Of a stretch of 7,232 nucleotides of DNA, positions 1-4,869 are shown piece after piece. The translations under genes and the position numbers were made by a program. The notes beneath the pieces were generated by a model. The model saw only the letters and a program-made list of their open reading frames with translations. It had not been told where the DNA came from and made no database searches. The DNA is from Desulfobacteraceae bacterium (GTDB lineage Bacteria > Desulfobacterota > DSM-4660 > Desulfatiglandales > JALVMZ01): contig JALVMZ010000064.1 of assembly GCA_027032655.1 (NCBI GenBank), positions 1-7,232 on the forward strand, read 5' to 3'. Position 1 is the stretch's first letter; each line of letters starts with the position of its first letter.

Positions 1-21
1 TCTGATACATGGATGTAAATC

Positions 22-104
22 AGAAAAAAATCAGCAGTGAGCGGAGCCATGGATGGCGGAGCGAACGGAAGCGAAAGGACGATACCATCCGCCTGATTTT
101 TTCT
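22..104. repeat. Long inverted-repeat element with A-tract and T-tract flanks
   Basis: Bases 25-34 (six A then TCAG) pair perfectly with 93-102 (CTGA then six T). Two more pairs follow beyond a one-base bulge (22-23 with 103-104). After a six-base one-sided bulge (35-40), GCGGA at 41-45 can pair with TCCGC at 88-92. The core contains a small hairpin, GCCAT-GG-ATGGC (46-57), and a purine-rich run of near-repeats (GGAGCGAA, GGAAGCGAA, GGACGATA at 58-84). Alternative pairings exist, such as 55-60 with 88-93. The A-tract/stem/T-tract layout is what a bidirectional rho-independent terminator looks like, which would suit the end of a gene lying to the left. The 58-base interior between the arms is long for a simple terminator, so a dispersed palindromic repeat or a small structured RNA are alternatives. 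The pairing is read directly; the function is inference. Confidence 0.5.
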
Positions 105-249
105 ATATATTCCATTATAATTATATCCAACCATAATGATCATAATTTCCAATAGTTAATGATATTTTCTATCAACTAATTTTTAGAAGAGCCCTTTTTA
201 TTAATCCCTTCTTTGTCTTTGAAGAGGCTATTCATATCTTTTATCCGGA

Positions 250-278
250 TTGACGCAACAGAATAATTATTATAAAAA
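250..278 (+). promoter_or_regulatory. Candidate sigma70-type promoter of murA
   Basis: TTGACG at 250-255 matches five of six bases of the -35 consensus. The -10 side is less clear. TATAAA at 271-276 is the better hexamer but leaves a short 15-base spacer, while the weaker TAAAAA at 273-278 gives 17 bases. A start of transcription near 283-288 would leave a leader of about 35-40 bases before the TTG codon. No operator-like repeat overlaps it. Confidence 0.45.
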
Positions 279-307
279 AGGCCTACTCATACAAGCATTT
301 ACTTTAC

Positions 308-312
308 AGGGG
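308..312 (+). promoter_or_regulatory. Ribosome binding site of murA
   Basis: AGGGG lies ten bases before the TTG codon at 323. It supports this non-ATG start. The in-frame stop TGA at 251-253 and the absence of any ATG or GTG in frame between the two leave TTG as the only reasonable initiator. Confidence 0.6.
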
Positions 313-322
313 TAAAAATAAA

Positions 323-1591
323 TTGGATAAGATTGTTATACAGGGTGGAATACCACTTAAAGGACAAGTCGATATCAGTGGCGCAAAAAACTCTGCACTA
401 CCTGCCATTTCAGCCTGTCTCTTGAGTAAAGGATGGAACAGGCTTCAGGGGATTCCAGAGTTAAAGGATGTCCACACCATAAAAAAAATAATGGAAGAGA
501 TGGGAGTTGTTTTTAAGGAACAAGGTGAAACCCTGCTGGTAAACACCGAAAATTTAACATCATGTCATGCTCCATATGAGCTGGTGAAGACCATGAGGGC
601 CAGTATACTGCTTCTGGGTCCCCTTATTGCCAGAATGGGAAGGGCAAAGATATCCATGCCAGGGGGATGTGCAATTGGGGCAAGGCCAATTAATCTCCAC
701 TTAAAGGCCCTTTCTTCCATGGGTATGGACATGTATCTTGAGCATGGATATATCAATGCCAGTGCAAAGAGGCTGAAAGGAGCAAGAATATTCTTTGATA
801 TACCTACAGTTACAGGCACAGAGAATATCCTGATGGCTGCCGCCACAGCAAAGGGAGTTACTGTTATTGAAAACGCTGCAAAGGAACCAGAGGTTCAGGA
901 CCTTGCCTGCATGTTAAGGTCAATGGGGGCCAGGATAGAGGGTGAAGGCACAGACACAATTCTAATTGAAGGTGTTGATGAATTAAGACCTGCTGATCAC
1001 AGAATAATCCCGGATAGGATAGAGACCGGAACATTTATGATCGGAGCAACTATTACAAAAGGGGACATATGGATAAATAATTGTATCCCAGAGCACCTGA
1101 CGGCTGTAATTGAAAAATTAACTGCAGTGGGAGCTGATATACATATTGAGGATAAAAGAATACATGTGATAGGACCGGATATAATAAGAAGTGTTGATAT
1201 CAAGACAATGCCTTATCCAGGATTCCCCACCGATTTACAGGCACAATTTATGGCTCTTATGTGTATCTCTGATGGCTCAAGTATTATCCATGAGACAATT
1301 TTTGAAAATAGATTTATCCATGTAAGTGAACTGAGAAGAATGGGCGCTGATATATCCATTGATGGAAGCCAGGCCCTTGTAAGGGGGAAGGATAGACTCC
1401 TTGCAGCCCCTGTTATGGCAACAGATCTTCGTGCAAGTGCCTGTCTTGTGCTTGCTGGACTTATTGCAGAAGGGGAAAGAACCGAGATCCGAAGGATATA
1501 CCATCTTGACAGGGGTTATGAAAGACTTGAGGAGAAATTTCAAAAACTTGGTGCAAGGATATGGCGAGAAAAGGACCTCTCCGCCCCCTGA
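323..1591 (+). CDS. murA: UDP-N-acetylglucosamine 1-carboxyvinyltransferase (MurA)
   Basis: MurA transfers the enolpyruvyl group of phosphoenolpyruvate to the 3'-hydroxyl of UDP-N-acetylglucosamine. This is the first committed step of peptidoglycan synthesis and occurs in the cytoplasm. The 422-residue product has the normal family length and both inside-out alpha/beta halves. Visible signature residues are K22-N23 in GAKNSALP (substrate binding), R92, the catalytic loop Cys116 in MPGGCAIGARP with R121, D304 in PGFPTDLQAQ (the general-base position of E. coli Asp305) and R397 in HLDRGYERL. Cys116 is the residue that fosfomycin alkylates in MurA generally, so a fosfomycin-sensitive type is expected. 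The start is TTG, preceded by AGGGG, and the N-terminus MDKIVIQGG fits the family. The last 31 bases overlap the start of comEC in another frame. The assignment to MurA rather than to the related AroA is clear from the loop and the overall sequence. Confidence 0.97.
   Translation: MDKIVIQGGIPLKGQVDISGAKNSALPAISACLLSKGWNRLQGIPELKDVHTIKKIMEEMGVVFKEQGETLLVNTENLTSCHAPYELVKTMRASILLLGPLIARMGRAKISMPGGCAIGARPINLHLKALSSMGMDMYLEHGYINASAKRLKGARIFFDIPTVTGTENILMAAATAKGVTVIENAAKEPEVQDLACMLRSMGARIEGEGTDTILIEGVDELRPADHRIIPDRIETGTFMIGATITKGDIWINNCIPEHLTAVIEKLTAVGADIHIEDKRIHVIGPDIIRSVDIKTMPYPGFPTDLQAQFMALMCISDGSSIIHETIFENRFIHVSELRRMGADISIDGSQALVRGKDRLLAAPVMATDLRASACLVLAGLIAEGERTEIRRIYHLDRGYERLEEKFQKLGARIWREKDLSAP
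1555..1559 (+). promoter_or_regulatory. Possible but poorly placed ribosome binding site of comEC
   Basis: AAGGA ends only one base before the ATG at 1561, too close for normal use. A better GAGGAG at 1529-1534 lies 26 bases upstream, which is too far. An in-frame stop (1528-1530) rules out longer versions beyond a few rare codons. Initiation probably depends on ribosomes that are finishing murA just downstream (translational coupling). Confidence 0.3.
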
Positions 1592-4005
1592 TACCTGCTT
1601 TTTTACTATTCATTGCAGGAATTCTCTTTGAACACTTTATTATCACTCCTTTTGTTACAACAAATAAGGCAATAATTATTCTCTCACTCTCAGTGTTGAT
1701 AGCACTGCTTTTATTGCTGGCTTGTGGATTGAAACACCCCCGCATTTATCTGATGATTTTCTTTTTCCTGGGAATATTTTTAAAAACCGCAGCAGACCCA
1801 TCATCAAGTCTTATTGAACTGGCAGAGCCAGAAAAGGGGCTTATGCTGGAGGGAGTTGTTGATCAGATTCCACGAATAACCGGGTCAAGGGAGCAGGTAG
1901 CTGTTCGCATTAGAAAAGTCATAAAAGATAATGGTATATACTTTATCAATGAAAAGGTCCTGCTCCACATTTACAGCTCTCCCGTCCCTCTCCTGCCAGG
2001 CCAGATAATCAGATTCAGGGGGAAGGTAAGACCATTCAGAAATTTCAAAAACCCTGGTGGATTTAACTATGAACTTCACATGCTCACCAAGGGTTTTCTC
2101 TGTTCCTGCATGGTTTCAGATGGAAGATATATTGTCCCTTTGGGTAATTCAAAAATAGGTATCATAGAAAGATATAGAAACAGAGTGAGAAATCTGTTTC
2201 AGGATAATTTAACCCCCTTAAAGAGTGATATATTCAGAATACTTATCCTTGGGGAAAAACAGATAATCAGTCCAGAATTAAGGGAAATGTTTAACACGGC
2301 AGGACTGGGTCATGTGCTTGCAGTATCTGGACTTCATATAGGACTTGAGGGCTGGTTCGTGTTTTTTGTCTCCAGTCTGCTCCTTTTAAGATCCTCCTAT
2401 CTTATTCATAGGATTGATATCAGAAAGCTATCTGCATTGATTACCTGTGGCAGCATTCTCTTATATGCACTCATATCAGGATTTGAGCTTTCAACAAAAA
2501 GGGCCATGATTATGGCCTTTGCATATCTGTTTTCCATTATAATAGGAAGGGAAAATGAAACATGGTCCACATTCGCCCTTGCGGGTATAATAATCCTGGG
2601 ATTATATCCTCTTTCACTATTTAACATATCCTTTCAGTTCTCATTTGGTGCAGTTGCAGGGATTCTCTGGCTATCACCCGGCATTTATGAAAAAACAATG
2701 GGATGGACAAAAACAAATAAAAGATTCCTTAAAATCATAATACGATATCTCGTGGGGCTCTTTTCTGTAACTCTATCTGCAATCCTGATACTTATCCCAA
2801 TAATAATCCTTTACTTCAATCAATTGTCTCTTGTTACAATTCCGGCAAACTTATGTGTTATACCAATAATGGGACTCTGGATAATTCCCTCAGGCATTCT
2901 GTGCTCATTTTTATTTCCATTGTCAAAGTCACTGTCCATTCTATTTTTGAAGTTTGGCGGAGCGGGAATTCAATTAATGATTAATACCGTCCATTTCTGG
3001 TCAAATATGTCATACGCATGGATATGGGTTCCTACACCAACTCCATATGAGATTTTCATATACTATGCAGTTCTTTTCCTGGTGTTTGAGATAAGAAACA
3101 GGAAGATCTTTGTTTTAATATTACTAATAATAATCTCAGTTGCCCTCTATGATGCCTATTACTGGTTCAGGGAAAATAAAAAAGAGGATAATCTTGAAAT
3201 TACTTTTCTTGATGTGGGACAGGGAAATTCATGTTTTATTTCATTTCCTGGTAATAAAAGGATGATTATAGATGGAGGAGGGTTTCCAGGCTCTGAATTT
3301 GACCCTGGCAGGATGATAATAGCACCATTTCTGTGGAAAAAAAGGATAAGCAGGATAAATTACATGGCCCTTACACATCCACAGGCGGATCATTTAAAGG
3401 GGCTTATATTTATTGAAGATACATTTCATCCTGATGAGTTCTGGTATAATGGAATAAAAGGGGAAAATTCCCTCTTTGACAAACTTATGAATAGAATTAA
3501 CAAGAATAATATTAAAGCAATTGGACCGGAAGGAATTATCCATAAAACGCAAATCTCAGGAGTAAAGGTCAGTTTAATTCATCCCCTTCCATTAAAAGGA
3601 TATAATAAAAGATTTATAAATCCCAATAACAATTCCTTGGTATTAAGATTCACTTACAAAGGAAGGTCTATTATGATTACAGGTGATATCGAAGATACAG
3701 CAGAAAGATATATACTCTCCCATGTAAGTCATGAAAAATTAAAAAGTGATGTCCTCCTGGTGCCACATCATGGAAGTATTACATCGTGTTCAGAAGATTT
3801 TCTGGAGGCAGTAAATCCCGCCATATGTATTATCTCTTCATCAGGTAAAAAGGGATTCCCCCATCCTGATGTGATAAAAAGATTGCACAGGAGAAATATA
3901 AAGGTATTTGAGACATCAAAACATGGCGCCATTACCATAACAATAAAACATGGAGGAATAAAAATTAAGACATTCTCAGGTATATTATATGAGACGAATG
4001 ATTGA
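1561..4005 (+). CDS. comEC: ComEC/Rec2-family DNA internalisation channel
   Basis: This inner-membrane protein of natural transformation forms the channel that brings single-stranded DNA into the cytoplasm. At 814 residues it has the full three-part family layout. Hydrophobic helices occupy about 8-75. A soluble OB-like region (about 85-200, DUF4131 type) includes the typical NPGGFNYE stretch (164-171). The Competence membrane domain (about 225-530) carries the hallmark GHVLAVSGLHIG at 250-261, followed by many hydrophobic helices. A C-terminal metallo-beta-lactamase-like domain (about 545-810) shows FLDVGQGNS, IIDGGG, THPQADH (605-611), TGD (707-709) and PHHGS (735-739). In the metal motif the usual HxHxDH or HxDxDH pattern reads H-P-Q-A-D-H. 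The start overlaps murA by 31 bases and the end overlaps the convergent crp-like gene by 21 bases. Uptake also needs pilus and ComEA-type genes, none of which are here, so competence itself is only inferred. Confidence 0.93.
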   Translation: MARKGPLRPLIPAFLLFIAGILFEHFIITPFVTTNKAIIILSLSVLIALLLLLACGLKHPRIYLMIFFFLGIFLKTAADPSSSLIELAEPEKGLMLEGVVDQIPRITGSREQVAVRIRKVIKDNGIYFINEKVLLHIYSSPVPLLPGQIIRFRGKVRPFRNFKNPGGFNYELHMLTKGFLCSCMVSDGRYIVPLGNSKIGIIERYRNRVRNLFQDNLTPLKSDIFRILILGEKQIISPELREMFNTAGLGHVLAVSGLHIGLEGWFVFFVSSLLLLRSSYLIHRIDIRKLSALITCGSILLYALISGFELSTKRAMIMAFAYLFSIIIGRENETWSTFALAGIIILGLYPLSLFNISFQFSFGAVAGILWLSPGIYEKTMGWTKTNKRFLKIIIRYLVGLFSVTLSAILILIPIIILYFNQLSLVTIPANLCVIPIMGLWIIPSGILCSFLFPLSKSLSILFLKFGGAGIQLMINTVHFWSNMSYAWIWVPTPTPYEIFIYYAVLFLVFEIRNRKIFVLILLIIISVALYDAYYWFRENKKEDNLEITFLDVGQGNSCFISFPGNKRMIIDGGGFPGSEFDPGRMIIAPFLWKKRISRINYMALTHPQADHLKGLIFIEDTFHPDEFWYNGIKGENSLFDKLMNRINKNNIKAIGPEGIIHKTQISGVKVSLIHPLPLKGYNKRFINPNNNSLVLRFTYKGRSIMITGDIEDTAERYILSHVSHEKLKSDVLLVPHHGSITSCSEDFLEAVNPAICIISSSGKKGFPHPDVIKRLHRRNIKVFETSKHGAITITIKHGGIKIKTFSGILYETND

Positions 4006-4677
4006 ATCAGCCAGGTCTTCCAGGGCCTCCATATCAAGAATCCTTATCTTAGAGCCCTCCACCTCAATTATGCCCTGCCTTTTCATCTTTGAAAGTATCC
4101 TGGAGAGCGTCTCAGGTATTGTTCCGAGAAGAGATGCAAGCTGGGACTTTTTTATGTCCAGCTCAATTTCACTGGATGTATCATCTTCCCTATTGCTGAG
4201 ATAAAGGATATAATTAGCAAGCCTTGCGGGAACCTCTCTAAGGGATAGGTCTTCAATAAGAGCCGTAAACCGCCTGAGCCTCATGGATAGGACTCCCAGC
4301 ATCTTCAAGGCAATTAATGGCCTTCTTTCAATCAATCCCACGAAATCATGCTTCGGGAAAAACAATAGCCTGCTCTTTATCATTGCTGAGGCAGATGCGG
4401 GGAAATTGTGGCCTGAGAAGACAGGCACCTCACCAAATGGTTCACCTTCTTCAAATATGTGCAATATCTGTTCCCTTCCATCAGGGGATAACTTAAAAAC
4501 CGAGACCCTTCCCTCCATTATCACATAAAAGCCATTGCACTCTTCCCCTTCTGAAAATATTATTGCCCCCTTTTCATAGACCTTCTCAATGGCTATCCTT
4601 GAAAGTTCTCTGATGTGTTCCTTTTCAAGGGCCTCAAAAAGAGGTATATGTGCTATGATTTCTATTTTATTTGTCAC
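3985..4677 (-). CDS. Crp/Fnr-family transcriptional regulator
   Basis: This 230-residue protein has the Crp/Fnr architecture. A cyclic-nucleotide-binding beta-roll covers about 12-120 (FSEGEECNGFYVIMEGRVSVF at the expected place, then FGEVPVFSG at 81-89). A long dimerisation helix spans about 121-160, and a winged helix-turn-helix about 165-215. The recognition helix contains PETLSRILSKMKRQGII (188-204), with the E-x-x-S-R signature of this family. Only one cysteine (C47) is present, so an Fnr-type iron-sulfur cluster is ruled out. The Arg-Ser pair with which E. coli Crp holds the cAMP phosphate has no obvious equivalent in the NFPASASA stretch (91-98). The signal is therefore unknown. The start is GTG at 4677, with AAGGA eight bases upstream. 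The gene is divergent from the sensor kinase and convergent with comEC. Which genes it controls cannot be read from the window. Confidence 0.9.
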   Translation of the reverse strand: MTNKIEIIAHIPLFEALEKEHIRELSRIAIEKVYEKGAIIFSEGEECNGFYVIMEGRVSVFKLSPDGREQILHIFEEGEPFGEVPVFSGHNFPASASAMIKSRLLFFPKHDFVGLIERRPLIALKMLGVLSMRLRRFTALIEDLSLREVPARLANYILYLSNREDDTSSEIELDIKKSQLASLLGTIPETLSRILSKMKRQGIIEVEGSKIRILDMEALEDLADSIIRLI

Positions 4678-4685
4678 CCAAAATA

Positions 4686-4690
4686 TCCTT
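4686..4690 (-). promoter_or_regulatory. Ribosome binding site of the Crp/Fnr-family gene
   Basis: On the minus strand AAGGA is followed by eight bases and then GTG (4677-4675). The good spacing supports the GTG start. Confidence 0.65.
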
Positions 4691-4719
4691 TCAGAAATAA
4701 TAAAAACTGGACGATAGGT

Positions 4720-4747
4720 ATTTTAGCAGAATTTAATATACTTACAA
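4720..4747 (-). promoter_or_regulatory. Candidate promoter of the Crp/Fnr-family gene
   Basis: Read on the minus strand, TTGTAA (4747-4742) is followed by 16 bases and TAAAAT (4725-4720). The base pair TG lies one base before the -10, giving an extended -10 of the form TGnTAAAAT. Transcription would start near 4712, about 35 bases before the GTG codon. Confidence 0.5.
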
Positions 4748-4779
4748 GAGAATACTTTTATCGGATTTTTAATAAATCA

Positions 4780-4808
4780 TTGTGGAAAAATATAATAAAT
4801 TATATAAT
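4780..4808 (+). promoter_or_regulatory. Candidate promoter of the sensor kinase
   Basis: TTGTGG (4780-4785) and a perfect TATAAT (4803-4808) are separated by exactly 17 bases. A second TATAAT occurs at 4791-4796 but has no good -35. Transcription from the first would start near 4815 and leave an AT-rich leader of about 55 bases. Perfect hexamers are expected now and then in such AT-rich DNA, so this is only moderately supported. Confidence 0.45.
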
Positions 4809-4869
4809 CTTATAAAATTGATGGGAAAATTTACACTTAAGTTTTAAACAATTAAAAATAAAATAATAT

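Larger units (their letters stand above)
1..322. other. Non-coding region upstream of murA
   Basis: No convincing gene is visible in these 322 bases. Frame 2 on the plus strand is open from the left edge to a TGA at 38-40. It could be the last 12 codons of a gene that starts outside the window, but nothing identifies it. Bases 1-104 are dominated by inverted repeats and a GC-richer purine-rich core. Bases 105-245 are very AT-rich and contain small palindromes: a 10-base one in the TATAATTATA run near 114-124, ATGATCAT near 137-144, and a weak bulged hairpin at 154-177 (AGTT/AACT and GATA/TATC arms). Bases 246-322 carry the likely promoter and ribosome binding site of murA. No tRNA or riboswitch pattern was recognised. 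Confidence 0.6.
4678..4869. promoter_or_regulatory. Divergent intergenic control region between the regulator and the kinase
   Basis: This 192-base stretch is very AT-rich and has no gene of its own. It holds one candidate promoter for each flanking gene, back to back and about 32 bases apart. I looked for a Crp site (TGTGA-N6-TCACA) and an Fnr site (TTGAT-N4-ATCAA). Only half-site resemblances occur (TTGAT at 4818-4822, TGTGG at 4781-4785), not convincing palindromes. Autoregulation or cross-regulation is plausible from the geometry but not shown by a motif. Confidence 0.55.

Noticed and set aside
2..40. Frame-2 open stretch as the 3' end of an upstream gene
   Set aside because: Twelve codons with no recognisable sequence are too few to support a gene. 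It is mentioned only as a possibility in the upstream region entry.
188..282. Long-range pairing of GCCCTTTTTA (about 190-199) with TAAAAAAGGC as an attenuator or riboswitch
   Set aside because: The arms contain a mismatch, are mostly A/T, lie some 75 bases apart and overlap the candidate promoter. No known riboswitch core is visible.
3974..3994. TCTCA/TGAGA hairpin near the comEC stop as a terminator
   Set aside because: The stem is only five base pairs with an 11-base loop and no T tract on either strand. It also lies within coding sequence of both genes.
4283..4815. Plus-strand open frames opposite the regulator gene and into the intergenic region (4283-4528 and 4615-4815)
   Set aside because: The first is antisense to a well-supported Crp/Fnr gene. 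The second runs from that gene into AT-rich control DNA and has no recognisable protein features or ribosome binding site.
4818..4831. TTGAT followed by four bases and AAATT as an Fnr-type operator
   Set aside because: Only the left half-site matches. The right half differs from ATCAA at several positions, so it is expected by chance in AT-rich DNA.
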